Positions 9,837 to 18,357 of a stretch of DNA of 64,000 bases are shown in pieces. The first letter of the stretch is position 1. Every line of letters starts with the position of its first letter. Source of the stretch: Oscillospiraceae bacterium (lineage in GTDB: Bacteria > Bacillota > Clostridia > UBA1212 > SIG427); contig SVJE01000007.1 of assembly GCA_015069135.1 (NCBI GenBank), positions 1-64,000 on the forward strand, given 5' to 3'. The notes under the pieces are model-generated. The model was not told where the DNA came from and searched no databases. It saw only the letters and a list, made by a program, of their open reading frames with translations. The position numbers and the translations under genes were made by a program.

Positions 9837-10648
9837 AAAGACTTCACCTTCATTTCTTTACCTTCTTTAAGAATTTCCTTAAGCTCTGTCTCGTTATTGC
9901 TGTCCAAAGCATCTTTGTATCTTTGAAGTTCCTTGATTATGTTTCCTACTTCCCAGGCAAGATAATCTCTGTTCTCCAAGAAAAGCTCTGTCCACATATT
10001 TTCATTAAGATATGCAACTCTTGTTAAGTCCTTAAAGCTTCCTGCTGAGAAACCTTTATGTTCTAAAGAAGACGGAGATTTAATATATGCACCTGATACC
10101 ACGTGAGCAAGCTGTGATGTGAAAGCTATCATTTTATCGTGATCTTCAGGAGTGGTGCATTTTACCATGGCAAATCCTAATGCACGAGAAAGTTCCTGCC
10201 ATATTGGCGGAATCTCATCACATGTAAGTATCATGGAAGCACCGCAGTAAAGTTCTGCCACTGAAGCATCGTAACCGGAAAGTTCCTTACCTGCCATAGG
10301 GTGTCCACCTATAAACTTAAAGCCATATTCTTCAGCTATAGGATTTATGGCATCACACACATATCTTTTTACACCGCAAGTATCTGTAACCAAGGTGTCT
10401 TTTCCAATGAAGCAAGCATTTCCCTGAACCCATTTTACAGTTAATTCAGGATACAAGCATAGGATTATGAGGCTACACTCACCTATATTGTCTTTGGTAA
10501 GTTCTTTGTCCACTGCTCCTTCTGAAATAGCTTTGCTGACTGTGGTCGCTGTTCTTGTGGTGGCATATACTCTATGGTCTGTGAATTTTTTTATTGCCTT
10601 GGCAAAGGATCCGCCGATCAATCCAAGACCTACAATCCCTATATTCAT
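9833..10648 (-). CDS. tyrA: prephenate dehydrogenase
   Basis: A 271-residue NAD(P)-dependent enzyme that oxidatively decarboxylates prephenate to 4-hydroxyphenylpyruvate for tyrosine. The N-terminal Rossmann motif GIVGLGLIGGS, GGHPMAGKE and the His-containing FTSQLAHVVSGA region are typical of TyrA. There is no C-terminal ACT domain, so feedback control may rest on transcription. I place the start at the ATG at 10648, which overlaps the aroF stop as ATGA and has AAGGAG upstream, rather than an upstream TTG at 10654. Confidence 0.92.
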   Translation of the reverse strand: MNIGIVGLGLIGGSFAKAIKKFTDHRVYATTRTATTVSKAISEGAVDKELTKDNIGECSLIILCLYPELTVKWVQGNACFIGKDTLVTDTCGVKRYVCDAINPIAEEYGFKFIGGHPMAGKELSGYDASVAELYCGASMILTCDEIPPIWQELSRALGFAMVKCTTPEDHDKMIAFTSQLAHVVSGAYIKSPSSLEHKGFSAGSFKDLTRVAYLNENMWTELFLENRDYLAWEVGNIIKELQRYKDALDSNNETELKEILKEGKEMKVKSL

Positions 10649-11670
10649 TGGCAAACTCCTTGATCATATGTACAAGCCATTGGTCTTATAACTTCAATTG
10701 CCTTTGCTAAGTTATCAAAGGCTTCAGGTGTTAATGACTGAGCACCGTCACAAGCTGCGTGAGGCGGGTCGTTATGTACTTCAATAATAAGACCGTCTGC
10801 TCCTGCTGCCACTGCTGCCAGTGCCATAGGCTTTACTACTCTTGCAATACCTGTTGCATGGCTTGGGTCAACAATAATAGGTAAATGAGTCATGTTCTTA
10901 AGCATTGGTATTGCTGATAGATCCAATGTATTTCTTGTGGATGGTTCATAAGTCCTGATACCTCTTTCACAAAGAATTACGTTCTCATTGCCCCCTGCCA
11001 TAATGTACTCTGCACTCATGATAAATTCCTGTAATGTGCTGGCAAGTCCTCTTTTTAAGAGTATTGGTTTATTTATCTTTCCAAGTTCCTTTAATAATTC
11101 AAAGTTCTGCATATTTCTTGCACCAACCTGAATCACATCCACATCCTCAAATAAATGAAGCTGGGAAAGATCCATGATTTCTGTAACTATGGGAAGCCCT
11201 GTTTTCTGTTTTGCTTCACTTAAGAGCTCCAGGCCCTTTTCTCTCATGCCCTGGAAAGCATAGGGAGAGGTTCTTGGTTTAAATGCGCCACCTCTTAATA
11301 TTTTAGCTCCTGATTTTTTAACACTTTCTGCCACACAACAAATCTGTTCTTCTGACTCTACTGAACAAGGACCTGCTATCATTACAAAGTTTCCGCCGCC
11401 GATTTTAACATCTCCTACATTTACTACCGTATCCTTTGGATGAAACTTTCTGTTAGCATTCTTATATGGCTCCTGAATTCTTTTTACATCTTCTACTATG
11501 TCCAGAGCTTTCAGGAGGTCAATATCAACTACTGTTGTATCACCAACCAAGCCCAGGATTGTCTGCATTGAACCTTCTGAAGCATGAATTTCTAAATTCA
11601 TGTTCTTGAGCCAGTTCATCAGATGTTCTAATTGTTTTTTGTCATGTTGCCTTTTTAAGAGTATTACCAT
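10645..11670 (-). CDS. aroF: 3-deoxy-7-phosphoheptulonate synthase (DAHP synthase, type I beta)
   Basis: A 341-residue enzyme condensing PEP and erythrose-4-phosphate, the first step to aromatic amino acids. Residues about 1-75 form the ferredoxin-like regulatory domain of the Thermotoga/Firmicutes subclass. The barrel follows with [31 protein letters not shown] and VDPSHATG. The start has GAAAGGAAGG upstream. First structural gene of the seven-gene aro operon, behind a Phe/Tyr leader peptide and terminator, so the operon is likely controlled by attenuation as well as by feedback. Confidence 0.95.
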   Translation of the reverse strand: MVILLKRQHDKKQLEHLMNWLKNMNLEIHASEGSMQTILGLVGDTTVVDIDLLKALDIVEDVKRIQEPYKNANRKFHPKDTVVNVGDVKIGGGNFVMIAGPCSVESEEQICCVAESVKKSGAKILRGGAFKPRTSPYAFQGMREKGLELLSEAKQKTGLPIVTEIMDLSQLHLFEDVDVIQVGARNMQNFELLKELGKINKPILLKRGLASTLQEFIMSAEYIMAGGNENVILCERGIRTYEPSTRNTLDLSAIPMLKNMTHLPIIVDPSHATGIARVVKPMALAAVAAGADGLIIEVHNDPPHAACDGAQSLTPEAFDNLAKAIEVIRPMACTYDQGVCQ

Positions 11671-11707
11671 TTTCTATCCTTCCTTTCTACTTTCCTTCTG
11701 GAATATT

Positions 11708-11737
11708 AAAGGCCCCGGTGAATTTCACCGCGGCCTT
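11708..11737 (-). terminator. attenuator terminator in the aroF leader
   Basis: On the minus strand AAGGCC-G-CGGTGA loops back to TCACCG-G-GGCCTT, followed by TAATATT. The 5' arm (11723-11734, GCCGCGGTGAAA) can instead pair with TTTCACATACGGC at 11768-11780, an upstream antiterminator. The uridine run is short, so it may be a leaky terminator. Confidence 0.65.
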
Positions 11738-11767
11738 GATTTCTTCTTGAAACTTTATGTACTCCTT

Positions 11768-11780
11768 GCCGTATGTGAAA
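11768..11780 (-). promoter_or_regulatory. antiterminator arm of the aro attenuator
   Basis: The RNA segment TTTCACATACGGC is complementary to GUGAAA and GCC in the 5' half of the attenuator stem (11723-11734), with a small internal loop. It begins just after the leader-peptide stop codon, where ribosome position could decide which stem forms. Confidence 0.55.
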
Positions 11781-11781
11781 C

Positions 11782-11868
11782 TCAAATAAGCCCTACTTTG
11801 TTTGTAAAGTAAAAGCCACTAAAGTAAAAATAACATGTTGAGTTTTTTAAGCAAATTGTATTTTTCAT
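11782..11868 (-). CDS. aromatic-operon leader peptide (Phe/Tyr-rich)
   Basis: A 28-codon frame starting ATG at 11868 and ending TGA at 11782, missed by usual length cut-offs. Its core reads YFYFSGFYF: five Phe and three Tyr in nine codons. That is the hallmark of an attenuation leader responding to charged tRNA-Phe and tRNA-Tyr, and it directly precedes the DAHP synthase gene and an antiterminator/terminator pair. A small hairpin TACTTT..AAAGTA lies within the last codons. No clear Shine-Dalgarno site precedes it, and the mapped promoter would start RNA only about 3 bases before the ATG, suggesting leaderless or very short-leader translation. Function is inferred from composition and position. 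Confidence 0.75.
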   Translation of the reverse strand: MKNTICLKNSTCYFYFSGFYFTNKVGLI

Positions 11869-11877
11869 AATACGGAA

Positions 11878-11906
11878 ATTTTAGCACCATAAAGTGCAGG
11901 TGTCAA
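11878..11906 (-). promoter_or_regulatory. promoter of the aro operon
   Basis: TTGACA (11901-11906) and TAAAAT (11878-11883) on the minus strand with a 17-base spacer. Expected transcription start is about 11871, immediately before the leader-peptide ATG. Confidence 0.75.
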
Positions 11907-11918
11907 GAGGGTATCGGT

Positions 11919-12147
11919 TAGTGCACTGACAAATCAATAATTTTTTCTGGATTTGTCAGTAATTACACTGCTAAAGAATACCTTTTCAAACAATTTATCA
12001 GTGTAAAAAGGCAAGATTTCGAAGAATTTTATGCTTTTTTGCTTTATTTTTCAATTTTTACACTGCTGTTTGATTAGGAATTGTGGCGTTTGTCAGTGTA
12101 ATTACTGCTAAAAACTAAAAATTAAAATTATTTGTCAGTGTAATGAG
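11919..12147 (-). repeat. private intergenic repeat, word TTTGTCAGTGTAAT
   Basis: Six full or partial copies of TTTGTCAGTGTAAT(TACTGC) in mixed orientation: about 11919-11934, 11951-11972, 11994-12010, 12055-12068, 12089-12109 and 12130-12147. They lie in the gene-free stretch between the acyl-CoA ligase stop and the aro promoter. I do not recognise the motif. Upstream operator sites for an aromatic regulator are possible but unproven. Confidence 0.6.
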
Positions 12148-12192
12148 ATGAAAAAAGAGCACCTTTTGGATTTCCCCATCATATACAATACA

Positions 12193-12222
12193 AACGGAGC
12201 TCTCCATAAGGAAAGCTCCGTT
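12193..12222 (-). terminator. terminator after the XRE-cupin-ligase gene
   Basis: Stem AACGGAGCT / AGCTCCGTT followed on the minus strand by TTGTATTG. It lies 11 bases past the stop at 12234. Confidence 0.75.
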
Positions 12223-12233
12223 CATACTTCATC

Positions 12234-14540
12234 TTATTTATCGTTATTCCTTATATCCACTCTCTTAATCTTACCACTGATAGTCTTAGGCAGTTCCTCC
12301 ACAAACTCAACTATTCTCGGGTACTTGTAAGGAGCAGTATGCTTCTTAACATAAGTCTGAACCTCTTTCTTAAGTTCCTCAGAACCTTCCTTGCCCTTAA
12401 CAAGAACAATAGTAGCCTTAACTACCTGACCTCTGATAGGATCCGGAACACCTGTAATAGCACATTCCAGAACATAAGGAAGTTCCATGATAACACTTTC
12501 GATTTCGAAAGGTCCGATGCGGTAACCGGAAGATTTAATAACATCATCCACACGACCTACATACCAGATAAAGCCATCCTCATCTCTCCATGCAGTATCA
12601 CCTGTATGATAAAGACCATCATGCCATGACTCTTTTGTCTTTTCTTCATCTCTGTAGTATCCACAGTAAAGTCCGCAAGGAACCTCTTTATCTGTATGGA
12701 TAACGATTTCACCTGTTTCACCAACCCCAACGCTCTTACCGTCAGGATCAACGATATCCACGTCGAAAAGCGGATTGGGAACACCCATGGATCCCGGCTT
12801 CGGTGTAGTTCCCACAGGGTTGTAGATAGCAAGGGTTGTTTCAGTCTGACCAAACCCTTCCATAAGTTTAACACCTGTAGCCTTTAAGAACTGCTGATAC
12901 ACCTCAGGGTTAAGTGCCTCACCTGCCACACAGGCATACTCTAAAGAAGACAGATCAAATTTGCTTAAATCTTCCTTTATAAAGAAGCGGTACATTGTAG
13001 GTGGTGCACAGAATGTTGTAATATTAAACTCCTTGAACATTGGTAAAATGTCATTAGCATCAAACTTGTCAAAGTCATAAGTAAATACCGGTGCTTCACA
13101 GAGCCACTGACCATAAAGTTTACCCCAGAGTGCCTTACCCCAACCTGTATCTGAAATGGTAAAATGCAATCCGTCCGGGTTAACATTGTGCCAGAACTTA
13201 GCTGTGGTAAAATGGCCAAGCGGGTACTTATGGTTGTGAGCTGCAATCTTTGGATAGCCTGTAGTACCTGAAGTAAAGAACATAAGCATAAGGTCTGAGC
13301 CAAATGCACCTTCTTCTTTTGAAGGTCTTGGGAAGTCTTCAGAACAAGCTTCCATTTCTGTATTGAAATCATGCCAACCTTCCCTTGTACCATTAACTAA
13401 CATCTTAACTTCCAATTCTGGACAGTTCTTAGCAGCTAAATCCACCTGATGAGCTACATCACCGTCGGCTGTTGCGACGATGGCTTTAACACCTGCTGCC
13501 TTAAATCTGTAATCAAAGTCATGTTCAACCAAAAGGTTGGTTGCAGGAATTACAATCGCACCTAACTTATGAAGAGCCAAGATAGAGAACCAGAACTGGT
13601 AATGTCTCTTAAGTACCAGCATAACTCTGTCGCCCTTCTTGATACCTAAACTCTTAAAATAGTTAGCTGTCTTTGCTGAATATTTCTTCATGTCAGAGAA
13701 TGTAAAGTTTCTGACTTCTTTATCTCTTGACACGTGAAGCATAGCGGTCTTATCAGGACACTTTTCAGCCAGTCCATCTACCACATCAAATGCAAAGTTA
13801 AAGTCTTCTGCATTCTTAAATGAAATCTTCTGAAGAACTCCTCTTTCATCCAATTCTGTATCAATGAATTTACTGAAGATACCGTCTGTGGATTTAACTC
13901 TGTCACAGATTTCACTCTGTGTCTTCTTAGTTACAAATGCATCCTCTGTTTCAGGATATTCATAAGCCTTAAACTGCGGATGGAATACCACTGCAATAAA
14001 CTCACAGGGCTCACCACCAACTGCAATCATGCCATGAGGACTGCTACTGTTATAGTAGATAGAATCGCCCGGTTCTAACACTTCCACGTGATCGTCAATC
14101 TGAACCTTAAGCTTACCGCTTACTACCACGTCAAACTCCTGACCTTCATGAGTACTAAGCTTAATAGGCTTATCCTGTTCTTCTTCTATGTAAGGAGCCT
14201 TAACTCTGAAAGGCTCTGCCTGCTTATTTTTAAACATCGGAGCCAAGTTATTATATGCAAAACCTTTTCTTCTTGTAATAGGAAGGCCACCACCATTTTT
14301 TGTAACTGAAAAAGATGTCAGTGTAGGGCTGGAACCCTTTAAAATATCAGTTACATCAACATTAAAGTTCTGTGCACATTTGTAGATAAAGGTAAAAGAA
14401 AAGTCCATATTACCTTCTTCTAATGCCACATAATCATCAAGTGTTACATTAGTTCTTTTTGCCATCTCCGCCTGAGAAATATCCATAATCTCTCTTAAGG
14501 TTTTGATTCGTCCTCCTACTTCTTTCAACATGTCTTCCAT
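12234..14540 (-). CDS. XRE-cupin regulator fused to AMP-forming acyl-CoA ligase
   Basis: A 768-residue three-part protein. Residues about 8-70 are an XRE helix-turn-helix (GGRIKTLREIMDISQAEMAK). Residues about 110-200 form a cupin (STHEGQEFDVVVSGKLKV, LEPGDSIYYNSSSPHG). From about 240 onward it is an ANL-family synthetase with MFFTSGTTGYPK, GFGQTE, YHTGDTAW and the C-terminal catalytic Lys in KTISGKIKR. It should activate a carboxylic acid to an acyl-CoA; the acid is unknown. A consensus promoter and T-box leader precede it, with UAU (Tyr) the best-fitting specifier. Together with the neighbouring aro operon this suggests an arylacetate or aryl acid linked to Tyr supply, but that is inference. 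Confidence 0.85.
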   Translation of the reverse strand: MEDMLKEVGGRIKTLREIMDISQAEMAKRTNVTLDDYVALEEGNMDFSFTFIYKCAQNFNVDVTDILKGSSPTLTSFSVTKNGGGLPITRRKGFAYNNLAPMFKNKQAEPFRVKAPYIEEEQDKPIKLSTHEGQEFDVVVSGKLKVQIDDHVEVLEPGDSIYYNSSSPHGMIAVGGEPCEFIAVVFHPQFKAYEYPETEDAFVTKKTQSEICDRVKSTDGIFSKFIDTELDERGVLQKISFKNAEDFNFAFDVVDGLAEKCPDKTAMLHVSRDKEVRNFTFSDMKKYSAKTANYFKSLGIKKGDRVMLVLKRHYQFWFSILALHKLGAIVIPATNLLVEHDFDYRFKAAGVKAIVATADGDVAHQVDLAAKNCPELEVKMLVNGTREGWHDFNTEMEACSEDFPRPSKEEGAFGSDLMLMFFTSGTTGYPKIAAHNHKYPLGHFTTAKFWHNVNPDGLHFTISDTGWGKALWGKLYGQWLCEAPVFTYDFDKFDANDILPMFKEFNITTFCAPPTMYRFFIKEDLSKFDLSSLEYACVAGEALNPEVYQQFLKATGVKLMEGFGQTETTLAIYNPVGTTPKPGSMGVPNPLFDVDIVDPDGKSVGVGETGEIVIHTDKEVPCGLYCGYYRDEEKTKESWHDGLYHTGDTAWRDEDGFIWYVGRVDDVIKSSGYRIGPFEIESVIMELPYVLECAITGVPDPIRGQVVKATIVLVKGKEGSEELKKEVQTYVKKHTAPYKYPRIVEFVEELPKTISGKIKRVDIRNNDK

Positions 14541-14589
14541 TTTCTATACCATCCTTTCGATAATATTAGAATCTGTAAGGTAGTCTTGC

Positions 14590-14831
14590 AAAAATAAAAC
14601 CCGTCTCAAATTTCTTGAGACGGGTAAACCCGCTATACCACTCTCAGACTCCAACAAGTCCTCTGCCTTAACGCGGCAGGTGTCGGGAAAACTTACTTTA
14701 ATCAAATTTCAGTCCTCCGGCTCAGAAGTGATAGGCTTTTGTGAACTCTCGCTGTCAACTCACACCAACCGTTGACTCTCTGTAAACTACAATTCTCGCC
14801 GTCTTCGTCATAGCCATTATTATTAAGTTCG
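14590..14831 (-). promoter_or_regulatory. T-box leader, probable Tyr specifier
   Basis: Leader RNA between the promoter and the acyl-CoA ligase gene. It has a Stem I region with CAGAGAG and GGTTGGTGTGAG. An antiterminator follows, in which GAGA pairs with TCTC and CGGG with CCCG around a bulge containing TGGT. The competing terminator ACCCGTCTC..GAGACGGGT (14598-14625) is followed by a T-rich tract. The canonical TGGTACCGCG reads TGGTATAGCGG here. By alignment with the pheS T-box, the triplet before CACTTCTGAG is TAT at 14731-14733, a Tyr codon. The T-box call is firm on structure; the specifier is tentative. Confidence 0.75.
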
Positions 14832-14837
14832 AAACAA

Positions 14838-14866
14838 ATTATACAGCGGTATAATTTGTCTGTCAA
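14838..14866 (-). promoter_or_regulatory. consensus promoter of the T-box transcript
   Basis: TTGACA (14861-14866) and TATAAT (14838-14843) on the minus strand, spacer 17: a perfect sigma-A match. Confidence 0.85.
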
Positions 14867-14886
14867 CACTTTTTTATACTAAACTA

Positions 14887-16080
14887 TCATTCTTTCCTTC
14901 TTCTTCCGAAAAAAGACTCCCCTGCACTTGCCTTCTTAAATGCATAAAGTTCATCTATCTTTTGAGAATCAACCTGGACTTTGCCCTTCTTTGGTACTCC
15001 AGAATCTTCAACAACAGGTGGAATATACTCTAAATCATCCTCTGTGTCAGGTACTGAACCAAATATAACACTGGGGCTTCCGGCAGATATACGTTCAGCA
15101 TCAAAGTCATTGCCATCGAAAAGACTTCTTCTGGCATCTTTTTCTTCTTCCGGTGTGTCATCTTCAGGTTCTTCCGGAATAGCACCCACATCCTTGAGAG
15201 CTTCATAAAGTTCCTGGTTAACTTCCGCAGTTTCTGATTCTTCCTGAATTTTCTCTGTTTCAGTTATAGCCTCAACAGCTACTTCTTCAACAGATTCAGG
15301 AACAACAATACTATCGTCAACAGGGATATCCTCTAATGTGAATATATCTTCCTGATTTTCTTCAAGTTCTGTATCTTCATTCACAGCTTCGACTTCAGTA
15401 TCTGTTTCTTCCACATCAGATACAGGCTCTACGTCCAGAGTTTCTTCATCTTCAAAAGGCTCTTCAGTATCCTTCATATCAGAGTAATTACCTCCGTCGC
15501 CGAAAACCCCTGCAAAGAACTTGTCCAAATCATCATTTTCATTTGAACCATCTTCATCAACAAGACTCTTTATAGCAACATTGAAATTTTCATCAGCACT
15601 GTTACTGTCTAAAGGAATAAACATTTCCTCTTCCTCAGAAGATTCAACATCATCAGCTTCCTCTGCCAAAGTTTCTTCGCTTTCTTTTTCAGGAATATCC
15701 TCAATCTCATCGGCTACAAAAGTTTCTTCCTCCAAAGGTTTTCTCTCGAAGCTTGGAGTATCAGTTTCTTCCTGGACAGGAAATACAGGCTCCTCAAATT
15801 CTAATTCATTATGAAGTTCTCTTCTACCCGTAGGCAAATTAGATCTGCCACCTTCTGAAAACTCTTTGTACAAGTTTTCTCTTTTCTTTTTTGCTTCTGC
15901 TTTCTCTAAAACAAGTTCAATTGTAACACCCAATAAGAAGTATACAACTATCAGAATAATAAGAGAAATAAAGAAACTGTATTCTAAAGTTAACTTTAAA
16001 GCTGCAGCCATTAATATAAGAGCAGCTGCGGCAGGTAAATTGGTTACTATTATGTTTTTTGAGTTAGATTTTTTAGCCAT
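14887..16080 (-). CDS. membrane-anchored acidic protein, unknown function
   Basis: A 397-residue protein with two hydrophobic segments in the first 55 residues (around LPAAAALILMAAALKL and FFISLIILIVVYFLLG), then a basic stretch. About 300 very acidic residues follow (runs of EEE, DDVESSEEEE) with little predicted structure. The basic tail ends FFGRRRKE. I do not recognise the family. It starts 30 bases after the second ABC exporter and is the last gene of that operon, so it may be an accessory of the exporter. The acidic region looks like a disordered linker or binding surface. Confidence 0.7.
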   Translation of the reverse strand: MAKKSNSKNIIVTNLPAAAALILMAAALKLTLEYSFFISLIILIVVYFLLGVTIELVLEKAEAKKKRENLYKEFSEGGRSNLPTGRRELHNELEFEEPVFPVQEETDTPSFERKPLEEETFVADEIEDIPEKESEETLAEEADDVESSEEEEMFIPLDSNSADENFNVAIKSLVDEDGSNENDDLDKFFAGVFGDGGNYSDMKDTEEPFEDEETLDVEPVSDVEETDTEVEAVNEDTELEENQEDIFTLEDIPVDDSIVVPESVEEVAVEAITETEKIQEESETAEVNQELYEALKDVGAIPEEPEDDTPEEEKDARRSLFDGNDFDAERISAGSPSVIFGSVPDTEDDLEYIPPVVEDSGVPKKGKVQVDSQKIDELYAFKKASAGESFFGRRRKE

Positions 16081-16110
16081 TTCTTCGTTACACCACCAAA
16101 TCGAAGTATA

Positions 16111-18357
16111 TCATTTCTTCTTTATTTCGTCAATGAACTGGGAATCAGTGGTATCCTCATCACCTAATAACCTGTTCATATTAAGTTGCGCCATTACAAG
16201 GCCGTAATAGATGCCTTTTTTGTCAATAAGTTCATTATGAGTCCCGATTTCAGCAACTCTACCATGATCCAGAACCACCAATCTGTCTGCATTCTTCAAA
16301 GTAGACAATCTGTGAGCAATAGCCACAGTAGTACGGCCCTCAATAAGTCTCTGCAGAGCAGTCTGAATCACAAGCTCATTTTCTGTATCAAGAGAAGCTG
16401 TAGCTTCGTCAAGAATAAGAATTCTTGGATTACAAATAATAGCTCTGGCAATAGCAATTCTCTGTTTCTCACCACCGGAAAGTCGATGTCCTCTTTCCCC
16501 GATTCTTGTATCATATCCGTCAGGGAAATTAGTAATAAAATCGTGTGCATTTGCTGTCTTACAAGCTTCAATAATTTCTTCTTCAGTAGCATCCGGTTTA
16601 GAATAAAGAATATTCTCTCTGATAGTACCGTCAAAAAGATAAGTTTCCTGAAGCACAACACCTATCTGATTATGAAGCTTCTCGCTGTCAATTTCTTTAA
16701 TATTCACACCATCAATATACAAAGCGCCTCCGTCTACATCATAAAAACGCATAAGGAGATTTGTAAGGGTCGTTTTACCGGAACCTGAATGCCCTACCAA
16801 ACCTATCATTTCACCGGGTTTAATATCAATATTTATTTCTTCAGTTACAGGGTCATAAGACTTGTATCCGAAAGTAACTTCTTTATACTCTACATGTCCT
16901 TTAATGTCTAAATCTTTTGGATTCTCACTTTCCGGTACGTCAGACTTCTGATCTAAAACATCAAAAACTCTTGTAGCTGAATTAAGAGTAGCTGCAAAAC
17001 TCTTAGGTACATCCGCCAGATATTGAATAGGACTGTAAATCATGGAAGCATAAGATGTGAAGGCTGTCAGCATACCCAAACTCATATTGCCGTCTAATAC
17101 TGCAATACCACCTATAAGGGCAACAGCATAATATGTAAGTTGGTTTATCATACCTATAACAGGTTGAAAAGTTGCCCAGAAGTATTCATTTTTCAAAGTT
17201 TTTTCTCTATATTTATTACAAACTTTCGAGAACTTATTTACCTCTGTTTTCTCAGCACCAAAAGCCTTTACGACCTTAATTCCGCTAAACACATCTTGTA
17301 AAATAGAATCACTCTTAGAAGAAAGCTGCCTTAACTGACCATAAATTCTTCTTATTTTACTCCACCATAACCTTTGAGCCGCAACAATCAAAGGTGCAGG
17401 TAAAATAACTATAATCGAAAGTTTCCAGTTCATTTTGAACATAAGGACAGCAGCCATAATCAAGCTGAACACCTGTGTTATCAGAGAAATAGTATGATTC
17501 TGTAAAAACTGCTGTATCTGTACAGTATCAACAGTAATTCTGTTCATAAGATCGCCTATGGTACGCTTATTAGAAAATCCAACAGAAAGACGCTGAATCT
17601 TATCAAACATAATCATACGAAGTTCATGCATCATGGAATTACTCATGGAAGCAGTTACTCGGCCACGGGCAATTTCCACACCGGTGTGAGCAAACTTTGT
17701 AAGAGTATATGCACCTAACATGCCAAGGAAATAGAAAAGTAAATCATTATCCATGGATGTAACATTTGATTTGTATACATTATCAACTATTTCAGAATAT
17801 ATAAGAGGGAGCACAATACCAAGAGCTGACATAAGAAGCAGCAAAAACAACTGGAATGTTACAATTGGAATGTACTTTTTGAACATTCTGATAATTCTAA
17901 ATATGATAGCCTTTTTATCAGTACAAAAAGGACATACTCCACTACCTTCCGGAAGCACTCTGCCACACTTTGTACACTTTTTATCCGGTTCATCTCCTGA
18001 TAAAAACTCTGATTTGCCATTGTATCTGAGCTGTAACTTTCGTGCCACAAGTGCATATCTGGCTCCATGTTCCATTGTAAAGCGGCAAATTTTTTCTTTC
18101 TGCTCACTATTTACATTTACAGCAAAAAAGCTACCACCACCTACACACATTTCTGTGGTAAAATCCTTGTATTCTTCAAGCTTCAACTCACGAAACAGAT
18201 CATTGTTATAAAAAACCAGAATGCTGTCTTTTGTTACTATAAAAAAACCTTTACCAAAGTTACCTTCCCTGTCTATATCCAGAGGCAAAGCATAGTCAAC
18301 GTTGTCAATATTAATGATTTTAGAAATTTCCTTGGTTACAGGAAACTTTAAAGTCAT
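16111..18357 (-). CDS. ABC exporter half (permease-ATPase) with N-terminal domain and zinc ribbon
   Basis: A 748-residue fused exporter. Residues about 1-125 are a cytosolic PH-like domain, followed by a four-Cys zinc ribbon (CTKCGR..CPFC). Six membrane helices follow, then an ATPase with Walker A GHSGSGKTT, signature LSGGEKQR, Walker B ILILDEATASLD and switch His in AIAHRLST. All catalytic residues are canonical. It overlaps the DUF1854 gene by four bases and very likely pairs with the exporter at 18844. In other bacteria this DUF1854-ABC arrangement is annotated as cyanophycin-metabolism associated. No cyanophycin gene is in this window, so the substrate is open. Confidence 0.85.
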   Translation of the reverse strand: MTLKFPVTKEISKIINIDNVDYALPLDIDREGNFGKGFFIVTKDSILVFYNNDLFRELKLEEYKDFTTEMCVGGGSFFAVNVNSEQKEKICRFTMEHGARYALVARKLQLRYNGKSEFLSGDEPDKKCTKCGRVLPEGSGVCPFCTDKKAIIFRIIRMFKKYIPIVTFQLFLLLLMSALGIVLPLIYSEIVDNVYKSNVTSMDNDLLFYFLGMLGAYTLTKFAHTGVEIARGRVTASMSNSMMHELRMIMFDKIQRLSVGFSNKRTIGDLMNRITVDTVQIQQFLQNHTISLITQVFSLIMAAVLMFKMNWKLSIIVILPAPLIVAAQRLWWSKIRRIYGQLRQLSSKSDSILQDVFSGIKVVKAFGAEKTEVNKFSKVCNKYREKTLKNEYFWATFQPVIGMINQLTYYAVALIGGIAVLDGNMSLGMLTAFTSYASMIYSPIQYLADVPKSFAATLNSATRVFDVLDQKSDVPESENPKDLDIKGHVEYKEVTFGYKSYDPVTEEINIDIKPGEMIGLVGHSGSGKTTLTNLLMRFYDVDGGALYIDGVNIKEIDSEKLHNQIGVVLQETYLFDGTIRENILYSKPDATEEEIIEACKTANAHDFITNFPDGYDTRIGERGHRLSGGEKQRIAIARAIICNPRILILDEATASLDTENELVIQTALQRLIEGRTTVAIAHRLSTLKNADRLVVLDHGRVAEIGTHNELIDKKGIYYGLVMAQLNMNRLLGDEDTTDSQFIDEIKKK

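Noticed and set aside
14590-14831. SAM (S-box) or other riboswitch
   Set aside because: The antiterminator/terminator pairing and CAGAGAG..GGTG features fit a T-box; no S-box core was found.
16186-16788. 200-residue plus-strand open frame
   Set aside because: Antisense shadow of the ATPase domain of the ABC exporter.
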